The notes: a model not told the origin generated them from the letters alone. A DNA stretch of 64,000 nt from Bactrocera neohumeralis (GCF_024586455.1 NC_065920.1:52505109-52569108), one strand, 5' to 3'; positions 1 to 12,406 are shown, counted from the first letter of the stretch. Made by a program: numbers and translations.

Positions 1-3000
1 ATATATTTTAAAAGTTGGCAACTCTGTTACAAGCTGCACAAAAAAATATTTTCGAATTGTGATTATTTAAATGTTCGTAATTAACATACATATGTACATA
101 TGTATGTACATATATACCTTTAGTTTCACTTTTATTTAAAGTCAGTTGGCAACTCCAAAAACTATACTGAAAATTTAGTGTGTTATTTGTCACTAAAATT
201 GTGCCCTTTTGGCACTAATATTTAGTTTTTTAATATTTAACTTTTTTATTTATTATTTCAGTTTTCTCAATTTAGTTTTATTAACGCGTGGCAACATTAT
301 GAATTTTATAATTAATAAAATACATTTATTTATATTTATTGTTTGACCTCAAAAAAGCAACTAATACATAAAGATTCCTAATTATTTTCGCTGCTATTTT
401 TTTACGCAACACTGTAGACGTAAACAAATTGATTTCTAGCGTTTAAGTCATTGCGAATACAAATAGTCTGCAGGTGTTTAAACAAAATTAGCCAAGAAAT
501 TGTTTGATTAGCGAAAAAGTGTGGCAATAAAATGAATTTTTATTGCTTTAAAAAGAAAATTAATTGAATGAACATACACAGAGTTACATATGTATGTACA
601 TATGTACCGATGGTACATACTATATACTTTGACACACTTGTGCGCAAATTATATGTATTAAATATTTAAGGTGTGAAAAGCATTTTGTTTTAACGATCCC
701 CCTTATATACATATGTACTTACATACGCATACATACATACTTATATATATAGTACATACATATTTTCATAGATTTATATGTATGTATATTGTAAAATATT
801 TTTTAAAATAGTATAAATTATAAATTTTCAATCGATTATATGCATATTATAAACACAAGTTTAATAAATTACTGAGACTCTTTTGATTTAATCAATTATA
901 TACATATGTACATACATTTATACATAAGTACATATGTATATGTACATATTGTTGCTGCAATTAGGTTAGTAGTACGTATGACTTGTAGTAAACTTTATTT
1001 CACAAATACAAGGATTTTTATAGCAAAAAACCACATCAAGAAATTTTTTAATACTTTATTAAAATGCATTCAACTTAATCTTTTTATGAAAAAGTATTTT
1101 GTTTGATATACATACTTATGTACATATATACATACTTATGTATGTATATTATTATTTAAATCATTGATAAAATATAATATGTATGTACATAAGTACATAT
1201 GTAGATTATTATAACGTTCAATAATTTATTATTAAATCATTTGAGATAAATTAATCACAGCTGTGCACTGCCGTGCTCTTGAAATTGTTAAGAAAACCAA
1301 TAAAAATTAAATAACACCGCGATAAATAAAACAAAAACACCAACGAATAGTAGGAAATGACATAATAACTAAAAAATAAAATAAATAAAATTATACTCAA
1401 GAGTGCACAGCGCGTGAATATGTACAAAAATAAAAAATACGCGAATAACGTTATTTGTGTGCATGTATGAACACGCTACGTCACATAGAAGGTGAGAGCA
1501 AAGCTCAACTGAGCCCGTGTGGCCAGTGTGACAAAGGTGTATTTGCATATGCACACTTACATACATACATACATAAATGTAAACAAATTTAGATGTAGCC
1601 GCATAAATAGACGTCTGTATAAGAATGTCTGTATATACATATACAGATATTTACTTCCATATATACTATACATCATTTGTGTACTTCCTCTCGTTTTTTT
1701 CTTTCTACTCTACCCTTTACTATAAATTGTCACAAACATTTTGGCACCTTTGCCATAATTTTAAATTGCTCGACTCGCGGCGTGCTGCTTGGACTTTTGG
1801 CCGAGCCCCCTGCGCACCCAATGCCTCGCACACGCCACTCTGCATATGTGATGCGCCATGTGTGGTTTTTTATGTATGTATTTATTTGATTTATTTTTTG
1901 GTTTCGCTTGCTTAGCTTTCGCACTTGGTTCGGCGCTTGATTAGTAATCGTCAGTTGGAAATTGTTATTGTAGGAATATTTTATAGTGTGCGCGACTTTT
2001 TGGCGAATATGAGCGTGCATTTACATGAGTATATGTATGTTTGTATGTATGTTTGTATGTTGTGTATTTCATATTTACATAGTATTTATATATTCATATC
2101 TATGCATGGGCACATATTTTAATATGGCGCTGTTGTATAATTTTTTTTTGAACTTGGGTACTTTAATTGCGGCTTCTCTTGCGTATTTTATTTAAACACT
2201 TTACTAAATTTAAGTAATATACATTTTTTTATACATGTATGTATGTACGTCATTCATATTTTATTGTGTTGTAATGACTGTCTGCTGCTGACTTCGGCAT
2301 TTAGTTAAATGAAAATTTAATAGCGCTCGTACATACTTATGTATTCAATTAAAATGTAACGCGTCAATGATTTTATTAAATTTTTTGAAATATTTAATGG
2401 GGTTATTAGCCTTCGTACCTTTTAACGAGCAACTTTAACCTGGTATATCAAACACTTCTCAATAATTAATATGAATAAAATTTTTAAAATTGATACAAAA
2501 TAAATACTATGTAATGAAAATACATTATTTATAAGCAAAATGTTTATATTATAAAAAAAAAATTTAAAAAATTCTACATTGTTGTAGAAGGTGTTTATAC
2601 ATACATACATACATACGTACATATGTATGTACATATGTATATGTATATGTTTTTTTCAGAATTTCAGATTTCTTTTATTATGAATCTTTATACAAAAAAT
2701 ACGATTACTTCTACTGTTTTACTTAAATGTGCAGACATTAATTTTTTATGCCATTTCAACTAATTGTCAATAACCTTACCAACAGCACTTAACCTTTGGT
2801 TAGTGACGCCTTAGAGTAATCCCATTAACCTCTATATTTTACACTTCTTTACTTGAATTAGAGGAATTAAAAAATATATTTACGCAACTACTAAAAATCA
2901 TATTTAATAACAGGAACAAAAATATAATTAAATAAACTGCAGAATATAATATTCTCATAATTTAAAATAAGTCAGGATAGCAACAAAACAACTCAAATTT

Positions 3001-3269
3001 GCTATTTTGATAAAAATAAAATAGAATCAGTGCAGTTCTCAACAAAAGAATAATCATTGAATATGTCATAAGCTCATGGAATCTCTTTTTTTCGCTTTCA
3101 ACAATTTTAGCATTAGACTAAATGAAATATCACTTTCATTCAACTTTCATATCGAACCAAATTTAGACTTACATTCATATGAATATGTGTATGAATCTAG
3201 TTAGTAAATCTAACTGTACTTAACTGCAATTTTTAATTCACTCTTATTTCTCTCTTCCCTCTCTTCCAG
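1..3269. other. AT-rich non-coding DNA with TATGTACATA-type microsatellites
   Basis: No coding region could be supported here. Open frames are short and full of low-complexity Tyr/His/Ile runs from repeated CATATGTATG and TACATA units (about 84-116, 590-615, 900-945, 1105-1205, 2600-2650). A slightly GC-richer patch at about 1750-1870 is open on both strands but shows no recognisable domain. Because the lipase exon at 3270 begins at a splice acceptor, its promoter and signal-peptide exon must lie in this stretch or left of the window. I could not place them. Confidence 0.6.
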
Positions 3270-5467
3270 GCCAAAATGATATCCAACCACAATTATCCAG
3301 TCGAAGAGCACACAGTACACACACCCGATGATTACATACTCACCGTATATCGAATACCCGATTCACCAAAATTGCGCGGCGCCGCCAACACAACGGCCAT
3401 TGCACGCACCTCCAAACCGGTAGTCTTTCTACAGCACGGCATACTCTGCGCCTCCGACGATTGGATACTCAACGGTCCAGACACTTCGCTGGCGTACATG
3501 TTCGCCGATTCCGGTTATGATGTGTGGCTGGGCAATGCGCGTGGCAATACATACTCGCGCCAACACAAACACAAACATCCCGATTCATCCGATTTCTGGA
3601 ATTTCAGTTGGCACGAGATTGGCGTCTACGATTTAGCCTCAATGCTGGATTACGTGTTGGTCGAGACAAACGATACAGCGTTGCATTTTGTTGCGCATTC
3701 ACAAGGCACCACCACATTCTTCGTGCTCATGTCCACGCTGCCGTGGTACAATGAGAAAGTGAAGACGGTGCATCTATTGGCGCCCATTGCCTTTATGCGC
3801 AATCATTCGTTTATGCTCTCGAAATTGGGTGGACTCTTTTTGGGTTATCCGTCGTTTTTGAGTTGGGTACTCGGCGGTATGGAGTTGCTGCCGATTACCA
3901 GCATGCAGAAACTGTTATGCGAATATGTGTGCTCGGCGGAGTCTAGATTTCGGTTTCTATGTTCGGGAATTTTAGACTTTCTCGGCGGTTGGGGTACGCG
4001 GCATTTGAATCATGTAAGTAGAGGAAATTTATGTAAGAAGAAAGACATGAAAAAATTAAAGAAATGAATTGAAGAGAGATCTGAGCCCTATTTATAGATT
4101 TAATTACCAAAAATTAAAAAAACCGTCAGTTTTGCTTCATGAATCTATTTGAATTGAATTTTTTTTCAATACACTGAAAAAAAATTAAAAATTTTCTTTC
4201 CACATATTTCAGAAGAAAATTATTTTAAATTGTTTTTTTCTTTTCTTATCTTATCTCACATTACACTGAAAAAAATGCAGAAACTTCTCTGCCATATTGT
4301 AGAAAGCCTGAATTATTTTTTTATGTTAAAATGCACTGAAAAAATAATAATTTTCTTTTAGATATTTTAGAATAACTTATTTTAAAATTTTTCATATCTT
4401 ATTACACTGAAAGAAAAGACAAACTTAATTTACTTTTTATTCTTTTTCATATCTTATTTTACCTTACACTGAAAAAAATAAATGCTTTTCACTCACTTAC
4501 TTTAGAAAAAGTACTTTTTATTTTTTAATGGCTTGAAAACTTACTTACACTGAAAAAAATGTAACAATTTTCTGTTACTTTATTTAAATAAATTTTTAAT
4601 AATTTAGTATTTTATTTTACATTACACTGAAATTGAAAGAATTTCCTCAGACATATCTGTCTACATACATACATATGCATGTATGTATGTCTTTCAGAAA
4701 ATTTTATTTAAATATTAATTTTTTCATTTTTTATTTTTCATTGCACTGAAAAAATGGACGACTTTTCTAAAACATTTTTGTAAGATCAATTTTGAAAATT
4801 GTTTTCTTCCTTCTTCATGTTTATTTTACATTACACGGAAAAAGTAAAAAGAATTACCTTAGAAATGTTCAAAAAATATTAATTTCTTATTTAACAGTAC
4901 ACTGAAAAAAATTAAAATTTCTGCTTGTCTAATATTTTATTTTACACGGAAAAATTAAAAGGAATTTCCTTAAAAATATTTTAAAAAACTGTATTTTTTA
5001 TTTTACATTACACTGAAAAATTTTTTTATTTTTCAAATAAATTTATAAATGCTTCACTTTTTTATTTTTATTTGCAGACACTGCTGCCACACGTTTGTGA
5101 AACTCATCCCGCCGGTGCCTCCACAACACAAATTATTCACTACTTGCAGCTGTACACATCCGGTGATTTCCGTCAATACGATCACGGCATCGAATTGAAT
5201 AAGAAGTACTATCAACAAGAGACACCGCCATCATACAATGTCCACGAGATATCCAGCTGTGTAAATATGTATTACAGCAACAATGATTACATGTCCGCCG
5301 TTGAGGATGTGGAATATCTGGCAACGCTGCTGCCTTGTGTGGAACTCTATCGTATACCCTATGACGATTGGAACCACTATGACTTCTTGTGGTCAATCAA
5401 TGTGAAAGAAGTGATAAACGATAGAATAATTGACAAAATCGCCAGACATGAGCTGCAAAATTTGTGA
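3270..5467 (+). CDS. acid lipase (lipase 3-like, alpha/beta hydrolase), 5'-partial
   Basis: A secreted or lysosomal lipase of the gastric/lysosomal acid lipase family, which hydrolyses acyl esters of glycerides or sterols. Two exons are visible: 3270-4013 and 5078-5467. They are joined in phase 0 across intron 4014-5077 (CAT|GTAAGT ... TTTGCAG|ACA). Counting from the ATG at 3276 the visible protein is 375 residues. The N-terminal NYPVEEHTV and YILTVYRIP blocks are the abhydro-lipase signature. LQHGIL (52-57) is the oxyanion region, AHSQG (140-144) the nucleophile elbow with Ser142, and Asp316 and His346 (NHYDF) complete the triad. The elbow begins with Ala where the family usually has Gly. 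The first exon starts at a TTCCAG acceptor and reads in frame before the ATG, so an upstream exon with the signal peptide is missing; ATG 3276 is probably not the true start. An AATAAA lies 39 bases after the stop. Family is certain, substrate is not known. Confidence 0.9.
4171..5017 (+). repeat. degenerate intronic repeat with ACACTGAAAAAA core, about 12 units
   Basis: The lipase intron is built from irregular units that each carry (A/G)CAC(T/G)GAAAAAA after a TTTTATTTTACATT-like lead. Cores start near 4171, 4263, 4333, 4404, 4466, 4547, 4624, 4743, 4833, 4899, 4944 and 5010, so spacing varies from 45 to 119 bases. Units drift (CACGGAA in two of them), which fits an old tandem expansion. A TACATACATATG microsatellite lies inside at about 4660-4690. 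Confidence 0.75.
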
Positions 5468-5505
5468 AATTGATTTTCCTCTAAGGAAAATGCTGAATAG
5501 TCACA

Positions 5506-5511
5506 AATAAA
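5506..5511 (+). terminator. poly(A) signal AATAAA of the lipase gene
   Basis: A canonical AATAAA sits 39 bases after the TGA stop and is followed by a GT-rich stretch, the usual arrangement of a 3' end processing site. Confidence 0.6.
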
Positions 5512-6379
5512 GTGTGTTCGTTGTATAGGTTTTACCATAAGTGATGTTTGTAAATATTTTATTTTTTGTATGATTCTAGTATTATTGCAATATTTAAGGT
5601 ATATAGGTAGAATAATCAAGCTAAACAAATTAAAAACAAAACAAAAAACGAAGAAAAAATATTTAAATATTTAATTAATATATGACATTTATATGTACCT
5701 TTCATAAGCTGTGAGACCAAAAAGATAAAAACGAAAACTAAGTGAAGGAATTAAAAGAATGGCGTTTTATATACGCAAATACTCAAAGGTTTGTGAACTT
5801 TTCGCTTAAGAAGTTAGACAATATTATTTAGTGTTTATTGAATATGTATTCTAAAATACGTATGCATGTGCGAATTGTATGTACTTGATGTAGGTATAAC
5901 GAATAAATTATTTTTAAGTATTTACGCTGACTAAATGAAACGCTTTTTACGAGTAACTAATAAAAAATATATAAAAATAAATTTTTTAATAAATTCCGGT
6001 TTTTTATTTATGAAAATAAATTAAAAAAGGATTGTACATTTGGTTGAGTAAAATAAAATACTGGTTCTTCAACAATATGAAACCTAGGAAAGTTGTGAGA
6101 GTGAAATTGATTCCAGGTTTCCGAAAAATAAATAATTTCTACAAAAATTCAAAGCTTTAGTAAGGTTATCGAGCGAAATTGATTGCCACATTTATGAAAA
6201 AAAATCTAAGTTATTAATAATATTTGTAGAGCAAAAATTTGTCAAAAAATAACATAAAAAATAGTTTGTTTTCCATAATAAAAAAATAATAAAAATATAA
6301 TAAAAATAATAAAAAATATAATAAAAAAAATAACAATAAATTTTGTAAATTTTCACCATGTACCTACCTCATTAATAAA
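5512..6379. other. AT-rich intergenic spacer
   Basis: Very AT-rich DNA with an A/T-only low-complexity run at about 6280-6345. I see no exon, RNA gene or recognisable mobile element. Confidence 0.5.
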
Positions 6380-7074
6380 AACAGAAACGTTCGTTGCGTA
6401 ACTTGCTGCTGGCAATGCCGCATTCGCTCAGTGCTCTCCCAATTGGAAAATCAAATGAAATGAATACACACAACGAAATTGACGTTTGCTTTATGTAGTC
6501 TGCCATCTTTGATTTTGCACAGCTAGTGGACGGACGGGTAGATTTTTTAAGTGTAGAAAATTTGATAAGCATAGATTTTTCACCAATACAAAATTTTAAA
6601 AGTGTAGTGCATTTGGTGAAACATGAACTTATGAAAAATTCATATATAATTTTTTGCAGTGCGATAGTTGTTTACATTTTTTTCTATCATATGTGCACGT
6701 TTGTAACTAAAAAGAACGCGTAGACATGGAAAATACAACAAAATAAGTAAATACAAATTATATTGTGGAATTTGCGTATTTTGCTTTTAACGCAAATCAG
6801 GCTTTAATTAAGCAAAGTTCTTATTAAAGTGTGGAATTCGGTGAGCAGCAGGTATTTATTGTTTAAAGAACTTTGGTTTAGTTAACGTTATTAATATGAA
6901 TAAATGCAGTAAATGCGGCTAAACAATGTTATATATGGATTATAGTTAAATTTATGTGTGTCCTTCTATACTTGTACCTCGCAACCTTTAAACTGTTGAG
7001 CGCGAAGCTGTATATTGTTTGCCATTGTGATTTCAGCAACGGCATCGCAAATCAGCGACACCACAGCAACCAAT
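6380..7074 (+). promoter_or_regulatory. probable promoter and 5' UTR with a UTR intron of the zinc-finger gene
   Basis: The coding exon is preceded by a TTTCAG acceptor ending at 7036, while the first good ATG is at 7075. Candidate donors are TTCG|GTGAGC at 6841 and CAG|GTATTT at 6852, giving a 5' UTR intron of about 185-196 bases. GC content rises at 6380-6540, consistent with the start of a transcribed region. The exact transcription start cannot be read from the sequence. Inference only. Confidence 0.4.
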
Positions 7075-10000
7075 ATGGCAGCTGCCAGTACGACTGCAGC
7101 AACACCAGCTCCACCATCAACAAAATCAATGTTAGTGCAATTGACCACCGACGGTGTACCCAAGCTGCATTGTCCTGTATGTGATAAGGCATTAGTGTCG
7201 CTAAGCGGTTATGTGAAGCATGTAAAGAAACATGAGCCACCCGGTGGCTTCCTCTGTCGTTATTGTGACGAACGCTTCTGTTCGGAGGAAGAATTGAAGA
7301 AACATCGGGACAAAGTGCATACAACAATCGTTTGCCGGCTCTGTACAGAAGTCACTTTTACAAACGAAGATGACTATCGTGAGCATATACGGGTCGTACA
7401 TAATGGCATCGATAGGGAAATGCTGAAATGTGACAAATGTGGCGCAGAATATAAGACAATTTATCCATACAAACGACATATAGAAACGGAGTGTGGCAAA
7501 ATTAAACCTCACAAATGTGAGCAATGTTCAATGACTTTCGTAACAAAATATAATCTTAAACAACACATGGTGCTGCATACTGGCGAGCGGAAATATTGTT
7601 GTAGCTATTGTGGCAAGAATTTTCTGCAAAAAGGACGTTTGGTGGAGCATGAGCGCTCACACACGGGCGAGAAACCGCACAAGTGTGATGTTAGTAAAAA
7701 ATAATTTTTACATATTTAGATTTTAAATATAATTTTGCTTTAATTTAGGTTTGTGGTAAGTGTTTTGCTCATCGAGAAAGTATTGTTACGCATTCCTCGA
7801 TACACACCGGTGTGCGTTTGGTGGAGTGTAAATGCTGCCTTACACGTTTCTCTTGTCATTCGAATTTGATAAAACATCGACGTACGCGACCAGACACCTG
7901 TGGTCTACCACAATTTGATCCACCCAAACAGCGCACGCGCACGCATCGGCACAGAAGTAAGTTTCAACATGCAGTTTGTACGATATTATTTTATTCATAA
8001 AACTACAAAAATACTTTTCAGTACCACCAACACTTAATCCTACCTCTGAAATAAAAGTAAACAATTCCAATCGCATTATCAAGCCAGATCATAAAGAACA
8101 AGTGCGTAAGCCATACGCAAAGTTAGATGTAGACAGTACTACACCCACAAATTTGAACGCCAAAAATCGTGCTAATGGCAGACCAGGCAAAAGAAAGCGG
8201 AAAATATCTGCTACAGATACGGAAGAAGACGATGAATATGAGCAGGAGAAATGGCTTAATGAATGTGTTGAAAAAGTGGAAATTAACGGGCTTGAGACTG
8301 CCACAATAATAGAAACGCAGGAAGCAACTAACCCTGCTCCACCGCCCAGCTTACAAAATGGTACGGAAGAAAAAACTGTTACCGACGTCGGTAAATTCGA
8401 AACAGACTCGGAAGACGATTATGCCGATTTTGATCCAGCCGAAGATAGTGCTAGTGAAGATGAGCATAAAGAGAATGTACAATTAACGCTTGCAAAATTG
8501 AAAGATATCAAAAAAGAAGAAAACATCGCAAGAATTGAAAACTATATGGATAATGCATATGATGATGACGAACTAGAATTTATCGACTCGCGTGAATTTG
8601 TTGGTACCGAGTTCGAAGTCAAATCAGAAGATGCCAGTATTTTCAAAAATAAAGATAAACTGCTCGATTCGCTGTTAAAAGATAAGACGACGCAAAGCGT
8701 TATGAAGAGAGAGCAAGCGGGCTTACATGAGACTGAATTGATATTAATCAAAGCGGAGGATAGCGCCGACTATGTGGAGGAGACCGACATTTTGGACGTT
8801 GATAGTGATGTGAGCTTGCAATAAATAAATATAACATTGCAATTTTTACAATTATTTGTATATATTTTCTATAGCATTTAACCGCACCACTAGCTCCTTG
8901 TAAAATAATGCTACGAGATGTACGCCAACGGTACCCCGCATTGAAGGATGAGTCGAGTGTGAAAGTTTCACGCAATGCTGTGCCATTCCCCCGCCCAAGA
9001 CGTCACCAACAAACTGCAGATACGGACAACGAGCTTGCAAATGACGCTGATAGACCGGATAGCGCATTGGAAGCACCGAAAAAATCACGTAAAAGCATCA
9101 AAAAAGTTGCACAGCCGCAAATTGAAGATAATGCAAAGGTCACGAAACGTGGACGCAAGCCACGTCAACTGACGGATGACGTAAATGTGCCTAATAATGC
9201 CGATGAAAATGTAGAAAGTGCAGTCGCTGATGATGAGGAGACGGAAGATAAACAAAAAACTGGTAAAACCTGTAAGCAGGGACGTATGGCTAAGCTTTCA
9301 CAAAAGGAACTGAAAGCGCGTTTGAAACTATCAAGGCGCGGTGAGAAGCCTTGGCAGTGCCCATATTGCATAAAAGTATACCACATACGCAAACCTTTTG
9401 AGAAGCATTTGCGTGACGATCATCAACGGCCAGAGGAGGAAATCAAGGAGACTTTTAAAACCGAAGAAACGTCCATTAATGATGGTGAGGTCTTCAAGTG
9501 CCATATTTGCGCCAAAATATATCTGATGGAGAAACGTTTGACCAATCACATCAAAATGCATGGTGAGCAAAACATAAATAATCTTTGAATGCAGGGTTGC
9601 AATTAATGCATTAAAAAATTATTTTATTAACATTTGAATTAATTTTTTTATAAACCGTAAAATCTTTACTAAAAATAATTTTTAAGCCCAACTATCGGAA
9701 TGAAAAATTAAAAAAAAAGTTTAATGCCAAATACCGGCATGAAAATTAAAACAAAATTTAATTCAAAAAATCCGATTAAAAATTTAGAATTAAATTTTAT
9801 AATTTATTTGTAATTTAAATTTTATAATTTATTTATAATTTATAATTTTTAAATTATTTTGTAATCCCGAAAAGTTTAATTAAGTTTTTTTTTTTAATTT
9901 TAATCCAAATACTGGAACCATAAATTAAAAAAGCTAATCCAAAAATTTGTACTAAAACTGTTTTTTAAACCTAAATAACGGAATGAATTTACTATATACA

Positions 10001-11064
10001 TACATATGTATATATTTATTTTTTTATTTTTTTTTTTTTGCGCAGGTCCCGACGGCAGTTTGACCTTCAAGTGTCCCTGCTATTGCTCCGTGTATTTCGC
10101 AACCAAGGACGAGGCAACTGCGCATGCGCGCAAGGAGCATCGTGATCTCATTTTTTGTAATATTTGTGAAAAATTCATGACCGGTCATGATTCGTTGAAA
10201 AATCACATGAGAAAACATGAACAGGAGCGAGACAGCAAATCTGTGGCGAATAGAAATTTTGTTTGTGACAAATGTGGTAAGAAATTCTCTGGACGCACCT
10301 CGTTGACCGATCACGTACGCTCCGATTGTGGCCGTAAGCCGCTTTATCAGTGCAATGTGTGTGGCAAGCATCTAACCACAGCAGGTATATTGAAAACACA
10401 TCTGCTTTTGCACAAGGATGATACGCCCTATCAGTGCGACAAATGCGGCAAGACCTTCAAAGTGAAAGCCCAGTACAAGACGCATATAAAAACGCGGCAT
10501 ACGGACTTCAAACCTTTCCAGTGTCATGTAAGAGACCGAAATTCGTTTACATGTGCTTTTTTTTTATATAAATAATATAACTTAATTTCCATCCCGCAGC
10601 TGTGCCCTAAAGCTTATCCCTACCGCGAATCACTGCTCACACACATGACCGTGCATACGGGCATCAAGCGTTTCCTTTGCAATGGCTGTGGCAAACGTTT
10701 CACTTGTGTTTCCAACCTGCAGGCGCATCGTAAAGTGCACTCGGATACTTGTGGCCAATTGCCACTCAATGCAAAAGCGACACAGTATATGGGCGTGCAA
10801 AAAGGCAATCTACTTTTAGGCGCTAAGCCAGAGGCTGGCGTGGATTATAAGGAAACCAATACGCTAATAGCAAAAGAAGTAATTGATCGTGATCGTCCGA
10901 TGGCGCAAGAGATTAATTATCCCTCGGAACCGTCTGCGCCTTTGGCAACTGTGCCCCTAAACTATACACAAACCGCGACACCACAATTATTGCTGCCACA
11001 AGTCATCACGCAATTTATAGATGATACGCATACATTGGCGTCTACGTCGACCGCATTTCCTTGA
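7075..11064 (+). CDS. C2H2 zinc-finger protein with 17 fingers in two homologous clusters
   Basis: Probable nuclear DNA-binding protein. Six exons give one continuous frame of 1081 residues: 7075-7689, 7749-7956, 8022-8809, 8875-9562, 10046-10527 and 10600-11064. All junctions are GT-AG with compatible phase. Exons 1-2 carry fingers 1-8, exon 3 an acidic, Glu/Asp-rich linker, exon 4 a basic/acidic linker plus fingers 9-10, exons 5-6 fingers 11-17. Fingers 4 and 13 are C2HC variants. Fingers 2-8 and 11-17 line up one to one and both end in DTCG-(Q/L)-LP-like tails, showing internal duplication. No ZAD or BTB domain is visible. The ATG at 7075 follows a splice acceptor and precedes a Thr/Ala-rich leader. 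The main doubt is the 65-base intron 8810-8874: if unspliced, exon 3 ends at TAA 8822-8824 and a second gene could begin at ATG 8908. I do not recognise the Drosophila orthologue. Confidence 0.75.
8810..8874 (+). other. 65-nt intron that decides one gene versus two
   Basis: Donor GAT|GTGAGC and acceptor TTTCTATAG|CAT, phase 0 on both sides. The 65 bases are strongly AT-rich while both flanks are near coding composition, which favours a real intron. If retained, translation stops after four more codons (VSLQ), and an AATAAA overlaps that stop. Either a fused 17-finger protein or two shorter ones, or both by regulated splicing, would result. Confidence 0.6.
9563..10045 (+). other. 483-nt AT-rich intron of the zinc-finger gene
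   Basis: Intron from ATGCATG|GTGAGC to GCGCAG|GTCCC. It holds near-repeats of AATTTATAATTTAAAT and repeated short phrases around CCGGCATGAAAATTAA and CGGAATGAA (about 9690-9990), which looks like old tandem drift. No exon seen inside. Confidence 0.55.
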
Positions 11065-11256
11065 GTGCGGAAGTGAGGGCATTATTTAGATTTAATTTGT
11101 ATGTTTAGTTGTAAATTTAAGTTGCTTTTAAAGTGTCATAGAGTTTGTTAGTGATACGCTTAACTTAAGCAAATTTGCATTTTAAAATGTATTGTTTTTA
11201 GTTTTAGTCAATAACTGCTTAAATATGTATAGAGTTAAAAAATATATGAATATTGA

Positions 11257-11262
11257 AATAAA
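11257..11262 (+). terminator. poly(A) signal of the zinc-finger gene
   Basis: AATAAA 193 bases after the TGA at 11062-11064, with a second AATAAA at 11276-11281. The TAF11 gene converges from the right, so the two genes share about 550 bases of 3' flanking DNA with nothing else recognisable in it. Confidence 0.5.
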
Positions 11263-11582
11263 TTTTCTAATATGCAATAAAAAATAACATTTTAGTAAAG
11301 TGCAATATTATTATGCATAAAAAAAAACACTAGTAAACCTTGTTTACAAATGCCTTCAGCTAAAATTCACGTTGCATGAGTAGTACCAGTGTATAATAAC
11401 GAACGCCTGTCAAAACAAATAAAATTGTATGTTTACTTTACAAATGCATACACGTCAACATTTTACTGACTTTGCTTTAATACATTTTGCTTCGCTTAAT
11501 ATATTTATAATTTACATTTAAACATACAATACATCTTCATGCCTAGACTTATTGCTAAGTTTTTAGAAACTGCTAAATTAAC

Positions 11583-11588
11583 TTTAAT
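11583..11588 (-). terminator. possible poly(A) signal ATTAAA of TAF11
   Basis: On the minus strand ATTAAA lies 30 bases past the TAA stop. It is a common variant signal and the nearest candidate; no AATAAA is closer. Confidence 0.4.
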
Positions 11589-11617
11589 GTTTATCATATT
11601 TGTGTGGAAGACAGCCT

Positions 11618-12406
11618 TTAATTTAAGCGAAAGTATGGTTTTTGAAATTTCCCTATAGGCATACGGCCACGTTGTCGTAAGCGGCGCACCGCTTCACGTA
11701 AATATTTGGGCTGCAAAGCGCCGATCTCACCTCCCGACTCCATAACATCTAAAGCTGAACATGTAAAAGTGTACATGAAAATAAATGTTTCAAATAAAGT
11801 AAATTTTTGGCCGGCTTACCCTCCTCCACAATTTCACCAACAAATACCTTCGCTATACCCGACATAGCGATCACAACATTTTGTGATACGGAGCAGCCGG
11901 TTATGGTTTGCATGAGGCGCTTCACTGCCGCTTTGGGAAATGCCGAACGGCGATACATTTCATAGCGATCGAGCTGCTCTTCGGTGAAGTTGGAAACGAG
12001 CACTCTACATTGCAGTTATAAAAAAATTAATCTACATTTTTATGTATTTCCAGGTGTTTACTTACTGCATTTTTTCGCGCTCCTCTTCTTCCAACTCCTT
12101 TTTGGTTTTCTGCTTTTTGGATGGCGTATCATCGTTTAATTCTGCACCTTCCAATTTTGGCTCCTTCATATCCATTCCAAGCTCATCTTGAAAACGTACC
12201 TTGTTAGCACCTTCATCACCGGAGTGATCGCTATTAACATTGCCATCACCATCGACATCGCGCGTGCGATTTTCCATATCGCTGCTAATCTTTGCTTTGT
12301 CAAATAACTTTAAATCGACTTCATCGTGTTCGGTTTGCTTTTGCGAACTTGAATTTGTTGTTGTCGTAGTTGAGACAGTTGTTGTTGGAAGCAGTATTTC
12401 ATCCAT
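11618..12406 (-). CDS. Taf11: transcription initiation factor TFIID subunit 11 (TAF11)
   Basis: TAF11 pairs with TAF13 through a histone fold inside TFIID in the nucleus. Three minus-strand exons (12406-12066, 12004-11820, 11754-11618) splice through TGCA|GTAAG, AGG|GTAAGC and matching acceptors to 220 residues. The N-terminal part starts MDEILLPTT and is Ser/Thr/acidic and poorly conserved in the family. The conserved block begins near KKELEEEER, followed by NFTEEQLDRYEMYRRS, FPKAAVKRLMQ, GCSVSQNVVIAMSGIAKVF, a third helix LDVMES...GALQP, and ends PYFRLN. This is the complete TAFII28 histone fold as I know it from Drosophila. An upstream in-frame ATG at 12508 adds a Cys/Phe-rich extension unlike TAF11, so the ATG at 12406 is preferred. 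It converges with the zinc-finger gene and is divergent from MetAP2. Confidence 0.95.

Noticed and set aside
1625..2020. Overlapping open frames on both strands in a GC-richer patch
   Set aside because: No domain, no splice logic, composition of low-complexity and microsatellite origin.
5133..5628. Minus-strand frames over the second lipase exon
   Set aside because: Shadows of the lipase coding strand and its 3' flank.
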